Shown: positions 16,964 through 26,791, counted from the stretch's first letter. The stretch is DNA of 64,000 nucleotides from Cellvibrio sp. KY-YJ-3 (GCF_008806955.1 NZ_CP031727.1:2928001-2992000); one strand, 5' to 3'. The notes: generated by a model from the letters alone, not told the origin. Program-made: numbers and translations.

Positions 16964-16980
16964 CCCGGGAGCGCGGGTAT
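16961..16980. repeat. Short palindromic hairpin, REP-like, between fliG and fliH
   Basis: ATACCCG (16961-16967), loop GGAGCG, CGGGTAT (16974-16980), preceded by TTGTC. The pattern GTCATACCCG...CGGGTAT resembles the short interspersed palindromic repeats with a GTCATTCCCGCG core seen in many proteobacteria. No second copy was noticed in this window. It lies inside an operon, where such hairpins may stabilise the upstream message (inference). Confidence 0.45.
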
Positions 16981-17006
16981 CTATTCAGCGTTAATGAGAG
17001 TCATCC

Positions 17007-17882
17007 ATGTCGGAAAACAGCTTGCCCAATCGCATCGCCGCAGAGGATGCAGATAACGTTACTGCCTGGGTGCTGCCACCGGTGTCGGATAATGGGCGGG
17101 TGTTATCCTCCGCCGAAAAAGAAGCCCGTGAGCGCCGTGAGCGGTTATTGCGTCGCGAACAGGAAACGATTGAGACAGTAGAAATTCCGCAAGAAGCCCC
17201 ACCGCAAGTGGGTATGACCGCCGAAGAAATGCAGGCAATTTTTGATAGCGCCGAAAAAGACGGTTTTGAGCAAGGCCACAAAGAAGGTTTTGCCAAAGGC
17301 AACAGCGAAGGTTTTGAAGCGGGGCGCCAGCAGGGCTTGATGGAAATGCGTGCGCAGTTGGTGGCGGAGCAACAGCGTTTTCAAAAGTTGGCCAACGCCT
17401 TACTGGAGCCGCTTTCAGCACAGGATGACGACGTAGAAAACCTGTTGCTGGATGTGATTTGTACCCTGACCCAAAGTGTGGTGCAGCGCGAGCTTTTAAC
17501 CGACTCCTCCCATATCACTGCACTGGTAAAAAGTGCGGTGAATGCCTTACCCATCGGCAGTAAAAATATTCGTGTCTGCCTGAATCCCGATGACCTGGCG
17601 GCAGTTGAAACCTATGCCGCCGAACAACAACTCGACTGGCAATTTTTTGGCGATGGCGAATTACTGCCCGGTGGCTGCCGTATAGAAACGCCTGAGAGCC
17701 GGGTGGATTTTTCTGTGTCCACTCGCTTGCAAACCCTGCTGGAACAGTTTGTGAGTAAACAATTGGCATCGGGTGACGATGCAGATGAAGATGACGATTA
17801 TCTTGATGCGCATTCCGCCGCTGAGTCGGCAGGTTCTTCGATAAAAGGTTCGGCACTTCCTGAACCGGGCAATGAGGCCTGA
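17007..17882 (+). CDS. fliH: Flagellar assembly protein FliH
   Basis: A 291-residue negative regulator of the export ATPase FliI that docks it to the C ring. The middle (about 85-115) carries the glycine-spaced helical repeats typical of Fli[25 protein letters not shown]. The C-terminal domain (about 140-245) resembles V/F-type ATPase stator subunits. The last 40 residues are acidic and low-complexity. Five bases separate it from fliI. Confidence 0.92.
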   Translation: MSENSLPNRIAAEDADNVTAWVLPPVSDNGRVLSSAEKEARERRERLLRREQETIETVEIPQEAPPQVGMTAEEMQAIFDSAEKDGFEQGHKEGFAKGNSEGFEAGRQQGLMEMRAQLVAEQQRFQKLANALLEPLSAQDDDVENLLLDVICTLTQSVVQRELLTDSSHITALVKSAVNALPIGSKNIRVCLNPDDLAAVETYAAEQQLDWQFFGDGELLPGGCRIETPESRVDFSVSTRLQTLLEQFVSKQLASGDDADEDDDYLDAHSAAESAGSSIKGSALPEPGNEA

Positions 17883-17887
17883 TCGCC

Positions 17888-19273
17888 ATGGCTGAGCGTT
17901 CGTCAATCAGTTCGCGCCTGCGCGGATATGCGCCGCGCAAAGTCACGCCTATAGAGCCACAGGCCGAAGGCCGGATTACGCGCTCGGTGGGTTTGACCCT
18001 GGAGGCGGTGGGTTTGAACGTATCCGTCGGTCGCCAATGTGAAATTATCAATAGTGATAACCGCCGTATCGAAGCCGAAGTGGTGGGCTTCGCGGGCGAT
18101 AAAGTGTTTTTAATGCCCATCAAACGGGTGGAAGGTTTACAGCCGGGCGCACGGGTAGTACCTGTCGCCACCCAAATGGGTATGCGCATTGGTCCGCAGT
18201 TGTTAGGGCGTGTGGTGAACGGTATAGGCCAGCCACTCGACGGCAAAGGCCCTTTGATTGGCGATGAGTTCCTCGATTTTAATCCCCGCGAAATAAACCC
18301 CTTACAGCGTCACCCGATCAGCGAACCGCTGGATGTGGGTGTGCGTGCGATCAATGCCCTTATTACCGTCGGGCGCGGTCAGCGCTTGGGGCTGATGGCC
18401 GGTTCAGGCGTGGGTAAAAGTGTACTTATGGGCATGATGACCCGCTTTACCACCGCCGACGTGGTAGTGGTTGGGTTGATCGGGGAACGTGGTCGTGAGG
18501 TGAAAGAGTTTATCGACCATATCCTGGGCGAAGAGGGGTTGCGCCGTGCGGTAGTGGTGGCATCCCCCGCCGATGATGCGCCCCTAATGCGCCTGCGTGC
18601 GTCGCAGTTGTCCAGTCGTATCGCCGAGTATTACCGCGATCAAGGTTTGAATGTGTTGTTGCTAATGGACTCACTCACCCGTTTTGCCCAGGCGCAGCGT
18701 GAAATTGCACTGGCGATTGGCGAACCACCGGCCACGAAAGGTTATCCGCCTTCGGTGTTTGCCAAAATTCCCCAATTGGTTGAGCGCGCCGGTAACGCAG
18801 CGCAGGGCGAGGGTTCTATCACCGCGTTTTACACCGTATTGACTGAAGGCGATGACTTGCAAGACCCCATTGCCGACTCGGCGCGGGCGATTCTTGACGG
18901 TCACGTAGTGCTGTCACGGCGTTTGGCGGAGGAGGGGGTTTATCCTGCAATCGATGTAGAGGCCTCTATCAGCCGGGCGATGCAAAATATTGTGGACGAT
19001 GAGCATTTAAAAATGATGCAGCGCTTCAAACAGTTGTTGTCGCGCTACCAACAAAATCGCGACTTGATTGCCATCGGTGCCTACACGCCGGGTGCTGACC
19101 CGGAAACCGATATGGCGATTGAGCGTTTCCCACACTTGCGCGCATTTATCCAGCAGGGAATTCGTCAGGGGGTGCATATGCCTGAGTCAATCGCCAACCT
19201 GAAAGCGCTGCTCAAACCACCTGCCAACTCCAAGGGTGCCAGCCCACTGGCGGCCCAGCATCGCAATAAATAG
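17888..19273 (+). CDS. fliI: Flagellum-specific ATPase FliI
   Basis: A 461-residue type III export ATPase related to the F1 beta subunit. Walker A is visible as [17 protein letters not shown] (about 173-189), followed by [16 protein letters not shown] and Walker [29 protein letters not shown]. It unfolds and delivers substrates to the FlhA/FlhB gate at the cytoplasmic base of the flagellum. It sits between its partners FliH and FliJ. Confidence 0.97.
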   Translation: MAERSSISSRLRGYAPRKVTPIEPQAEGRITRSVGLTLEAVGLNVSVGRQCEIINSDNRRIEAEVVGFAGDKVFLMPIKRVEGLQPGARVVPVATQMGMRIGPQLLGRVVNGIGQPLDGKGPLIGDEFLDFNPREINPLQRHPISEPLDVGVRAINALITVGRGQRLGLMAGSGVGKSVLMGMMTRFTTADVVVVGLIGERGREVKEFIDHILGEEGLRRAVVVASPADDAPLMRLRASQLSSRIAEYYRDQGLNVLLLMDSLTRFAQAQREIALAIGEPPATKGYPPSVFAKIPQLVERAGNAAQGEGSITAFYTVLTEGDDLQDPIADSARAILDGHVVLSRRLAEEGVYPAIDVEASISRAMQNIVDDEHLKMMQRFKQLLSRYQQNRDLIAIGAYTPGADPETDMAIERFPHLRAFIQQGIRQGVHMPESIANLKALLKPPANSKGASPLAAQHRNK

Positions 19274-19311
19274 TGCCTCCTTTCCGGGCTGATAATCCAA
19301 GCGAATAACCT

Positions 19312-19764
19312 ATGGCTGAATCACGCGCAAAACGCATGCAGGTGGTGGTATCCCTTGCCAAAAAACAAGAGGATGAAGCCGCCAACAAACTGAGCCAGTA
19401 TCGTGAGCAGTTGGTGCTGGAGCAGCGGCAACTGGTTGAGCTGCGCGACTATGCCGCCCAATACCTGAATGCCCAAGGCGCGCTGCGCGAGGGAATTCTC
19501 GCCCATGAATTAATCAACTACAGCAGTTTTATCCATCGCTTGAATGAGGCCTGCACTGAGCAGGAAGCCAAGGTGGCGCGTATGACCAGGCTGTTGGAAT
19601 CGCTACAGCAGCAGTGGCGCGTAAAGCATCAAAAGCGCAAGTCGATTGAAGAACTTATTGTTCGGTTGCAGCATGAGGACAACCTGATTGCCGACAAGCT
19701 GTTACAAAAAGAGCTGGATGACCTCAGCGCGCAACAGTTGCAGCGCCAGCGGGACAGCACCTGA
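19312..19764 (+). CDS. fliJ: Flagellar export protein FliJ
   Basis: A 150-residue coiled-coil protein, almost entirely helical and rich in Gln, Glu, Lys and Arg, with the family pattern QLVELRDYAAQYLNAQG in the middle. FliJ acts as the central stalk of the FliI hexamer and couples it to FlhA. Position directly after fliI supports the name more than sequence does, since FliJ diverges quickly. Confidence 0.9.
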   Translation: MAESRAKRMQVVVSLAKKQEDEAANKLSQYREQLVLEQRQLVELRDYAAQYLNAQGALREGILAHELINYSSFIHRLNEACTEQEAKVARMTRLLESLQQQWRVKHQKRKSIEELIVRLQHEDNLIADKLLQKELDDLSAQQLQRQRDST

Positions 19765-19953
19765 AGGCACTAGCCTCTGAATAGGTTATGAATTGGACAA
19801 AGAATAGGCGCGCACAGGAATAAAAATGAATTTGGCCTTGGTGCGTGGTTTTATAGTCTATCCTTAGCAAATACAGCTCCCCTGGCTCCGTAACAACCGT
19901 CAAAAAGAGCTGTTGAATTGGAAATGTCCGGACGTTTTTTGAAGAGGTAAGAC

Positions 19954-20259
19954 ATGGCGATCACGTCAACAGTATCCCCTGATGGCAATCAAGTCACGAT
20001 ATACATCCAAGGTCGCTTCGACTTCAGTTCCCATCAGGAATTTCGCAGCGCGTATGAAAAATTAACCCAAACCCCCATTCACTACCGTGTTGACCTGCAG
20101 GGTACTTCCTACCTGGATAGTTCAGCGCTGGGCATGTTGTTGCTGTTACGCGACTACGCTGGTGGAGAGCAGTCCAATATCCAAATTGTGAATTGCGCTC
20201 CCGATGTGAAAAAGATTTTATTAATTTCTAACTTTGAACAACTGTTTGATATCCAGTAA
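19954..20259 (+). CDS. STAS-domain anti-sigma factor antagonist
   Basis: A 101-residue single STAS domain. The phosphorylatable Ser lies in the motif YLDSSALGMLLLLRDYAG (about residues 51-68). Such proteins bind a partner-switching kinase and are toggled by phosphorylation on that serine. The next gene encodes a SpoIIE-type phosphatase fused to an anti-sigma-kinase-like ATPase, so the two form a complete switch, like HsbA/HsbR in P. aeruginosa. Its place between fliJ and fliK suggests it links flagellar output to lifestyle control; that role is inferred. Confidence 0.87.
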   Translation: MAITSTVSPDGNQVTIYIQGRFDFSSHQEFRSAYEKLTQTPIHYRVDLQGTSYLDSSALGMLLLLRDYAGGEQSNIQIVNCAPDVKKILLISNFEQLFDIQ

Positions 20260-20312
20260 AGGTTTTTTGCCTCTCTTGATCTGCGGTTTATGTGCTGTAT
20301 GGATGCGATCCT

Positions 20313-22022
20313 ATGAATGAAGTGCGCCGTCTTAAAATTCTGGTTGCTGACGATACAGATACAGACCGCCTGATTCTTGAAAGCATTGTGCGTAAGGAAG
20401 GGCATAGTGTGGTTTCTGCACGCAACGGTATTGAAGCTATCGCTGTTTACGCCGATGAAAAGCCCGACATAGTGTTATTGGACGCGCTGATGCCGGAGCT
20501 GGATGGCTTTGGTGCAGCGCGTAAAATCAAAGAGTTGGCGGGCGATGAATTAGTCCCGATTATTTTTCTCACCTCCCTGTCTGATACTGAATCGCTGGTG
20601 CAGTGCCTGGATGCCGGCGGCGACGATTTTCTCTCCAAACCCTACAATCGCGTCATTCTGCAAGCCAAGATCAAATCCTTTAACCGCATGCGCGAAATGC
20701 ATAGCACTATGCTTACCCAGCGCGACCAAATTGTGCAGTACAACAATCGCTTGCTGCAGGAGCAAACGGTTGCCAAGCACGTGTTTGATAATGTCGCCCA
20801 CAGTGGATGTTTGAATGCGGGCAACGTGCGTTACTTTTTGTCGTCGCTCGCGGTATTTAATGGTGATGTATTAGTGGCAGCCATGCGCCCCTCGGGCAGC
20901 ATGATGGTTTTGCTCGGCGATTTCACCGGTCACGGATTGCCTGCTGCGATAGGCGCTATGCCCTTGGCGTCTACCTTTTACGGGATGGTGCCCAAAGGTT
21001 TTTCCATGACGGATATTTTGCGCGAGATAAACGCCAAGCTAAAAAATATCCTGCCCGTGGGCATATTCTGCTGCGCGACAATCATGGATATTAATTTCCG
21101 CAAAAAACACTTGAAAATTTGGAATGGCGGCTTGCCGGATTGTTTTATTTATCACCATAAAGACCGCCGGGTGAGTGTAGTTAAATCCACCCACTTGCCT
21201 TTGGGGGTGTTGTCTAACCGGGCGTTTAAAGATAACTGTGAATACTTTGATCTGGAAAAAGAGGATCGCATTTTTGCCTGGTCGGACGGCATTCACGAAG
21301 CGCGTAATACTGCGGGTGAAATGTTTGGTGAGGAGCGCTTACAAGCCGTGTTCACCAACAATCGCCAGCCGGAAAATTTGTTTAACGACATTATCGAAAG
21401 CGTGCAGCAATTTGTGGGCAGCAATGAAAAGGACGACGATCTTTCGCTGTTGGAAATCCGCATGGATGAACCGGCGCGGGTAAATAGTTTTGCGCAGGAA
21501 GCGAGCGATAAATTTGGCAATTCGGAAATTGAATGGGCGATGGGTTTTGAAGTAAAGCCCACCAGCTTTAAAGTATTTGACCCTCTGCCTATGTTGTTGA
21601 ATGTATTGATGGAGGTGCCCAGCCTGCGAGCGTTTAGCAGCACGCTCTACACCATTCTCGCCGAGCTTTATACCAATGCTCTGGATCACGGGGTGTTAAA
21701 GCTGGACTCCAGCTTGAAATCCACCGCGGAAGGCTTTGCCGATTACTATCGCTTGCGCGAAGAGCGGATTAACACAGTGGCTGATGGTTTTGTGCGTATT
21801 CACATCACCCACAAAACCAACGAGAACGGTGGTTTGTTAAAGGTTCGTATTGAGGATAGTGGTGAAGGTTTTGATTACCGTGAGCGTGCTGTGAACACCT
21901 TATCAACCTTTGGCTACAGTGGCCGGGGTATCGCACTGGTGGAGAAACTTTGTGGTAGGGTTACTTATCTTGGCTCTGGCAACATTGTCGAGGTCGATTT
22001 TTCCTGGGTAAGTGATGATTAA
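20313..22022 (+). CDS. Response regulator with SpoIIE-type phosphatase and anti-sigma-kinase-like ATPase domains
   Basis: A 569-residue three-domain protein. The receiver domain (about 1-125) shows LVADDTDTDRLILESIV, the acceptor Asp in IVLLDALMPELDG and Lys in FLSKPYN. A PP2C/SpoIIE domain follows (about 170-385), with LLGDFTGHGLPAAIGAM and FAWSDGIHEARN carrying metal-binding aspartates. A GHKL ATPase of the RsbW type ends it (about 430-569, ILAELYTNALDHGVL and GYSGRGIALVEKLCG). This matches HsbR-like switches that both phosphorylate and dephosphorylate a STAS partner, here the preceding gene. The ATG at 20313 is preferred to an upstream ATG at 20292. Confidence 0.9.
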   Translation: MNEVRRLKILVADDTDTDRLILESIVRKEGHSVVSARNGIEAIAVYADEKPDIVLLDALMPELDGFGAARKIKELAGDELVPIIFLTSLSDTESLVQCLDAGGDDFLSKPYNRVILQAKIKSFNRMREMHSTMLTQRDQIVQYNNRLLQEQTVAKHVFDNVAHSGCLNAGNVRYFLSSLAVFNGDVLVAAMRPSGSMMVLLGDFTGHGLPAAIGAMPLASTFYGMVPKGFSMTDILREINAKLKNILPVGIFCCATIMDINFRKKHLKIWNGGLPDCFIYHHKDRRVSVVKSTHLPLGVLSNRAFKDNCEYFDLEKEDRIFAWSDGIHEARNTAGEMFGEERLQAVFTNNRQPENLFNDIIESVQQFVGSNEKDDDLSLLEIRMDEPARVNSFAQEASDKFGNSEIEWAMGFEVKPTSFKVFDPLPMLLNVLMEVPSLRAFSSTLYTILAELYTNALDHGVLKLDSSLKSTAEGFADYYRLREERINTVADGFVRIHITHKTNENGGLLKVRIEDSGEGFDYRERAVNTLSTFGYSGRGIALVEKLCGRVTYLGSGNIVEVDFSWVSDD

Positions 22023-22046
22023 CCAATAAGTGCGAGCGGCCGAACC

Positions 22047-22379
22047 ATGGAACATTTGGACTACGAAACCCTGAATACCTTGCGCCAAGTTATGGAAGAC
22101 GATTTTGGCTTGTTGATCGACACCTTCATTCAGGATTCCAACGACCGCATTTTAATATTGCGTGAAGTGGTGAGCGGCACAGAGGCGGACCCTATACGCC
22201 GCGCCGCGCACAGTTTTAAAGGCAGTAGCAGCAACATTGGCGCGCTGCGCTTAATGACCCTGTGTTTGAGCCTTGAAAAGAAAGCCATGGCCAATAACTT
22301 TGAACAGCTTGAGCAGGATCTTGTAGAGATCGAACAAGAGTTCGCTCATGTGCAGGAGCTGTTACGCGCTCTTGATTAG
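22047..22379 (+). CDS. Histidine phosphotransfer (Hpt) protein
   Basis: A 110-residue single Hpt domain. The phosphoacceptor His lies in AAHSFKGSSSNIGA (about residue 53), the standard HxxKG motif. It follows the receiver-phosphatase gene by 24 bases and likely passes phosphate to or from its receiver domain. The donor kinase is not in the immediate neighbourhood. Similar STAS/phosphatase/Hpt trios occur between fliJ and fliK in other pseudomonads, as far as I recall. Confidence 0.88.
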   Translation: MEHLDYETLNTLRQVMEDDFGLLIDTFIQDSNDRILILREVVSGTEADPIRRAAHSFKGSSSNIGALRLMTLCLSLEKKAMANNFEQLEQDLVEIEQEFAHVQELLRALD

Positions 22380-22384
22380 CCAGT

Positions 22385-22401
22385 TTGGCACCTACCTTGC
22401 A
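22385..22401 (+). promoter_or_regulatory. Sigma-54 promoter of fliK
   Basis: TTGGCACCTACCTTGCA is an almost perfect -24/-12 element (TTGGCAC and TTGCA, GG and GC 10 bases apart). It starts 6 bases after the hpt stop codon and 90 bases before fliK. Confidence 0.9.
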
Positions 22402-22474
22402 ATTCACCTCCTGAACCGAACTATTTAGTTGATCTTGCGGCAAACCCTTGCCGCGATCAGGTCAGGAGTAATTG

Positions 22475-23926
22475 ATGAATAACGGCAACCTCTTGGATAG
22501 TCTGCTGGCCACAAGCAACGCCAGCACAGCACCCAAAAAAACGGCCAAGCCCCAACGCCAAACCTCATCCGCTGAGGGCTTTCAAAATACCCTGGAGCAG
22601 CTGCGGCCAAAAGTTGCCGCCCGCAAGCCTGAACCAACGGCAGCCCGTGCCGAACCTCATGCGCGCACCGATTCACATCGCCCTGACGTGCAAGAACCAA
22701 AGCCTGATATTCCTGCGCAAGCCCGCGCCCGTAGCGATAACCACCAGGAGCGTCCCACAGCAACAACGCCTGCCTCCGACAGCTCTCATTCAACCAGTAA
22801 CGACCATCAGTCCCCTAACGCGAAAGTGTCTGCTACAGAGGGTGAGCAACTCACTGAAGAGGTATTAGTTGAGGAGGGGTTAGCATCTGGACTATCGACA
22901 GATACAGAAGCCGCGCTCCTAACGGAATTGGTTGATGACCAGCTAATCGTGACAAATACCGATGCTACCAGCCTGCCGCTGGAAGAAAATATAGAGGGTT
23001 TTCTGCTGAGCCTGGAACAACCGGGAGTTTCGCTTGCTGAAACTACGCCGGAATTGGTGTCTGAACTTCAGCTTGCGGGGGTGTTAAACCCGGCAGCTGA
23101 TACTGAGGCGATATTGCCTCCAGCATTTGCTAATCAGTTGGCAGCTATGTCTGGTACGCCCCTCAGTGGTACTGCAGCGTCACCCCTAACATCGCTGGCT
23201 AATAATGGCGTATCTACAAACTTGCTAACCCCTGAGTTGATGGCGGAAGGGGAAATCTTGGCGCTTTCACAAGAGGGTGATTCGGAATTGTTAGTGGCTG
23301 ATGGGGAGGTGTCAGATAACCCCGATTTGCTGTTACTGAACGCCAAAACCATTATGAACAAGCTGGCTGAAGCCAGTGCCAGCTCGCTGGATAAAGGCTC
23401 ACCGGCAGGGGATTTGCCCAAGGCATTAACTGCTGCGGCTCCTGCCGTGGAGGCGCTCAGTCGCTTGAATGAAGCTCCGTCACCGGCGGCACGAAGTTTT
23501 GTGGTGCAAACCGGTGTGCCGGTCGCTCTTGGGCAACCGCAATGGGGTCAGGCGGTAGGTGAGCGGGTGTTATGGCTGGCGGCGCAAAATGTCAGTGCAG
23601 CAGAAATTCGCCTCGACCCACCCGAGCTGGGGCCGATGCAGGTGAGAGTCAGCGTTAATCAGGAGCAGGTAAACGTCAGCTTCACCAGTCCTCACCCTGC
23701 GGTGCGCGAAGTATTGGATCAACAATTAAACCGCTTGCGCGAGATGTTTTCGGAGCAGGGGTTAAATCTGGTGGATGTTGATGTCTCGGATAAATCGTTT
23801 GCCCAGCAAGATCAGGAGCGGGGTGAAGCGAGAAAAAATGGAACATCAGCTGCAGAGGATGAGGAGCTTGCGCCATTAACCAGTTCGATACTTGTCTCTA
23901 ATCGCTTGGTGGATCATTACGCCTGA
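22475..23926 (+). CDS. fliK: Flagellar hook-length control protein FliK
   Basis: A 483-residue secreted molecular ruler. The N-terminal 350 residues are low-complexity (Pro, Ala, Glu, Leu), as usual for FliK. The conserved C-terminal Flg_hook domain (about 355-450) reads VLWLAAQNVSAAEIRLDPPELGPMQ, then VNVSFTSPHPAVREVLDQQL. FliK stops hook growth by switching FlhB specificity to filament substrates. An AGGAG site sits 7 bases before the ATG at 22475. It has its own sigma-54 promoter. Confidence 0.92.
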   Translation: MNNGNLLDSLLATSNASTAPKKTAKPQRQTSSAEGFQNTLEQLRPKVAARKPEPTAARAEPHARTDSHRPDVQEPKPDIPAQARARSDNHQERPTATTPASDSSHSTSNDHQSPNAKVSATEGEQLTEEVLVEEGLASGLSTDTEAALLTELVDDQLIVTNTDATSLPLEENIEGFLLSLEQPGVSLAETTPELVSELQLAGVLNPAADTEAILPPAFANQLAAMSGTPLSGTAASPLTSLANNGVSTNLLTPELMAEGEILALSQEGDSELLVADGEVSDNPDLLLLNAKTIMNKLAEASASSLDKGSPAGDLPKALTAAAPAVEALSRLNEAPSPAARSFVVQTGVPVALGQPQWGQAVGERVLWLAAQNVSAAEIRLDPPELGPMQVRVSVNQEQVNVSFTSPHPAVREVLDQQLNRLREMFSEQGLNLVDVDVSDKSFAQQDQERGEARKNGTSAAEDEELAPLTSSILVSNRLVDHYA

Positions 23927-24094
23927 TCCAAACTTTCTTTCTTAAACACTCAATCCTCCATTGCATAAGCATTCTGGCGTGTGCCCCTGATTCAGGGCAC
24001 ACGCTAGCGCATTGTTTTTTCTCGCTTTTATAGGCTATTTCCCGCGCTAAACTTCGCAAAGCCCGGTTCCACTGCTAAGCTTCCTAGGGCGATA

Positions 24095-24111
24095 CTGGCA
24101 TAAGTATTGCT
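24095..24111 (+). promoter_or_regulatory. Sigma-54 promoter of the fliLMNOPQR-flhB operon
   Basis: CTGGCATAAGTATTGCT matches YTGGCAYN-N4-TTGCW throughout, with exact GG to GC spacing. It lies 51 bases before fliL, in the 235-base gap after fliK. The rest of that gap shows no gene or clear terminator. Confidence 0.9.
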
Positions 24112-24161
24112 CGACCTCTTTTAAGTCCGCTATTAGCCCAAGAAAGTGACGGAGTTTTGAC

Positions 24162-24719
24162 ATGGCTCAGGCCCCCAAAAAAGCAAACGATGCCGGCGCT
24201 GATGCCGATGCAACCAAGAAAAAGAAAAAACTCCTATTGATGATTGGTGTGGCTGTGGCACTGGTTACGCTTTCTGTGGGGGGGACTGTGATTGCGCTTA
24301 AAATGTTGTCACCACCCGCCGCCGAAACTCCAGCCGCTGATGAAGCACCTGCACCTACCTTAGCTCCGGCTATTTATTTTGAAATGACCCCCAATTTCAC
24401 CATTAACTTTACCGTTAACGGTCGTCAGCGTTATCTACAGGCAGCGATTACACTTTTATACCGCGACCCGGCATTGGAAAGTTTATTAACCCTGCACATG
24501 CCCGCTATTCGCAACGGCTTGGTGATGTTGTTAAGCAGTAAAAATTTTGATGAGTTGCAAACGCCGGAAGGTAAAGAGCAACTTAAAGCCGACTCCTTGG
24601 TAGTTATTCAAGCACTGCTAAAAAAAGAACAGGATGCACTGGCTGCCAGCGACCCCGAGAAAGAAGTCCCGCTCGCGACGATTGAGCAAGTTCTGTTCAC
24701 CAATTTTGTAATGCAATAA
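24162..24719 (+). CDS. fliL: Flagellar basal body-associated protein FliL
   Basis: A 185-residue bitopic inner-membrane protein. A Lys-rich cytoplasmic stretch (about 19-26) precedes one transmembrane helix (about 27-49, LLLMIGVAVALVTLSVGGTVIAL), a Pro/Ala linker and a stomatin-like periplasmic domain ending in TIEQVLFTNFVMQ. FliL surrounds the stator units and supports torque. It heads the export-gate operon; fliM starts 10 bases after its stop. Confidence 0.95.
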   Translation: MAQAPKKANDAGADADATKKKKKLLLMIGVAVALVTLSVGGTVIALKMLSPPAAETPAADEAPAPTLAPAIYFEMTPNFTINFTVNGRQRYLQAAITLLYRDPALESLLTLHMPAIRNGLVMLLSSKNFDELQTPEGKEQLKADSLVVIQALLKKEQDALAASDPEKEVPLATIEQVLFTNFVMQ

Positions 24720-24729
24720 GGAAACCGCC

Positions 24730-25785
24730 GTGCAAGATTTACTCTCGCAAGACGAAATTGACGCGCTCCTTCATGGTGTCGATGACGGCGATATAGATAC
24801 CGACTCGGACATAGAACCGGGTACGGTCAAAACCTATGACCTGACCAGTCAGGATCGTATTGTGCGTGGGCGTATGCCTACGCTGGAAATGATCAACGAA
24901 CGTTTTGCGCGTTACACTCGCATCAGTATGTTCAACCTGTTGCGTCGCACCGCCGATGTTTCGGTTGGCGGCGTGCAAATTCAAAAGTTTGGCGAATACG
25001 TGCACACACTTTATGTGCCTACCAGTTTAAATATGGTGAAGTTTCGCCCGCTGCGCGGTACGGCATTAATTATTCTGGATGCGCGTTTGGTATTTAAATT
25101 AGTGGACAATTTTTTTGGTGGCGATGGCCGTCACGCAAAAATTGAAGGACGCGAATTTACGCCAACGGAATTGCGGGTGGTGCAAATGGTATTGAATCAG
25201 GCGTTTGTGGATTTAACCGAAGCCTGGAAAGCCGTTTTCCCCATCAATTTTGAATATGTGCACTCGGAAGTAAACCCATCACTCGCCAATATTGTTAGCC
25301 CGAGTGAAGTGGTGGTGGTCAGTACTTTCCATATCGAACTGGATGGGGGTGGGGGTGAAATGCACATTACTGTGCCTTACTCCATGATTGAACCCATTCG
25401 CGAAGTGTTGGATGCCGGTTTACAAAGCGATAGCGATGAGCATGATGAACGCTGGGAAAAAGCGCTGCGCGAAGATGTGCTCTCCGCCAAAGTAGATTTG
25501 GAATGCGACATAGTGCGCCGCGATATTACCTTGCGCGATATTGTGGATTTAAAAGAAGGCGACATTATTCCCGTAGAGTTCCCGGATTATCACGTACTCA
25601 CGGCAAATGGTGTGCCCATGTTCAGAACGCAATTGGGGCAGTCCAACGGTTTTCTCTCGTTGAAAATTCGTGAATTTATTGATCGCAGTAGTGCTTACAA
25701 TATTACGGGCACTAAGGCAGAACAAATCGCAACTATGAAAGGCGAAAGCCACGCGGCTTCTAAGGGTGAAAAAAATGGCAAGTGA
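24730..25785 (+). CDS. fliM: Flagellar motor switch protein FliM
   Basis: A 351-residue C-ring protein. The N-terminal CheY-P binding peptide is LLSQDEIDALLHGV, followed by the CheC-like middle domain (GRMPTLEMINERFARYTRISMFNLLRR) and a C-terminal SpoA domain (about 270-330). The start is GTG at 24730. Its stop lies inside the fliN gene, an 11-base overlap that couples translation of the two. Confidence 0.97.
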   Translation: MQDLLSQDEIDALLHGVDDGDIDTDSDIEPGTVKTYDLTSQDRIVRGRMPTLEMINERFARYTRISMFNLLRRTADVSVGGVQIQKFGEYVHTLYVPTSLNMVKFRPLRGTALIILDARLVFKLVDNFFGGDGRHAKIEGREFTPTELRVVQMVLNQAFVDLTEAWKAVFPINFEYVHSEVNPSLANIVSPSEVVVVSTFHIELDGGGGEMHITVPYSMIEPIREVLDAGLQSDSDEHDERWEKALREDVLSAKVDLECDIVRRDITLRDIVDLKEGDIIPVEFPDYHVLTANGVPMFRTQLGQSNGFLSLKIREFIDRSSAYNITGTKAEQIATMKGESHAASKGEKNGK

Positions 25786-26179
25786 TGATATCGATCAGGA
25801 TTCAATGGCGGACGATTGGGCTGCGGCGATGGCTGAACAGGCCGATGTGGATGAGGCCATGGCTAATGCGGTTACTTTTGACGAATTAAAAAACGAACCG
25901 CTCAAGCAAGCAGCGGGTAGCCCTGATCTGGATGTGATTTTGGATATTCCTGTTTCTATTTCCATGGAAGTAGGGCGCACCTCAATTACCATCCGCAATT
26001 TATTACAGCTCAATCAAGGTTCGGTGATTGAATTGGATCGCCTTGCTGGTGAGCCGTTAGATGTATTGGTCAACGGCACTTTGATCGCGCACGGTGAAGT
26101 AGTTGTGGTCAATGAAAAATTCGGTATTCGTATGACCGATGTGATTAGCCCCGCAGAGCGCATTAAAAAATTGCGTTAG
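25775..26179 (+). CDS. fliN: Flagellar motor switch protein FliN
   Basis: A 134-residue C-ring protein. An acidic N-terminal tail (about 1-55) precedes the SpoA domain, whose pattern is ILDIPVSISMEVGRTSITIRNLLQLNQGSVIELDRLAGEPLDVLVNGTLIAHGEVVVVNEKFGIRMTDV split across about 56-125. The ATG at 25775 lies within the end of fliM. FliN binds FliH and localises export components. The next gene starts 8 bases on. Confidence 0.97.
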   Translation: MASDDIDQDSMADDWAAAMAEQADVDEAMANAVTFDELKNEPLKQAAGSPDLDVILDIPVSISMEVGRTSITIRNLLQLNQGSVIELDRLAGEPLDVLVNGTLIAHGEVVVVNEKFGIRMTDVISPAERIKKLR

Positions 26180-26187
26180 GAAATACC

Positions 26188-26787
26188 ATGAGCCCCGCAT
26201 TGTTTATGAACTTAAAACGGTTGCTGTGTGCGGGGCTATGTTGCATAGCGCTGTACGCTTATGCCGATCCCGCAAGCGATGCACCGGTCGCTGCAACTGC
26301 ATCGCCCATACAATCAAACGCAACATCCCCTACAACACCATCCGCTACAACATCAATCGCAACAACACCTGTTGCAACAAGCCCGGCGGCGATTAACGCT
26401 ACACCTATTGGCGGTGGCCGCCATTTGGTAAGTGTGGTTATGGCGCTGTTTGGCATTATTGTGTTGATCTTTGCCATCTCCTGGTTTGTAAAACGTTTTG
26501 GTCAGGGCGGCTTTACCCAGAATCAACACATTAAAATTATCGCAACAATGCCTTTGGGGACTCGCGAGCGCATAGTGTTAATTGAAGCTGGCGGGCAACA
26601 GTTGCTCTTGGGCATAACTGCCGCGGCAATCAATACCTTGCATGTGTTTAATGAACCCGTGGTGTTGCCGGAAAGGGAGCCAGGTGCTTCAGATTTTAGT
26701 CGTAAATTAATGACAATTTTGCAGCAAAAATCTTCTGGTGCGACCGGCGGAAAAAATAATAACAGCGACGATTCGGCAACAAGGTAG
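26188..26787 (+). CDS. fliO: Flagellar biosynthetic protein FliO
   Basis: A 199-residue membrane protein that assists FliP ring assembly. An N-terminal signal-like segment ends near YAYA (residue about 27), followed by a Thr/Ala/Pro-rich region and a transmembrane helix at about 82-101 ([20 protein letters not shown]). The cytoplasmic domain has [29 protein letters not shown]. An AGGA element 7 bases before the ATG supports the start at 26188 over an ATG 18 bases later. FliO varies widely in length and sequence. Confidence 0.88.
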   Translation: MSPALFMNLKRLLCAGLCCIALYAYADPASDAPVAATASPIQSNATSPTTPSATTSIATTPVATSPAAINATPIGGGRHLVSVVMALFGIIVLIFAISWFVKRFGQGGFTQNQHIKIIATMPLGTRERIVLIEAGGQQLLLGITAAAINTLHVFNEPVVLPEREPGASDFSRKLMTILQQKSSGATGGKNNNSDDSATR

Positions 26788-26791
26788 TCTT

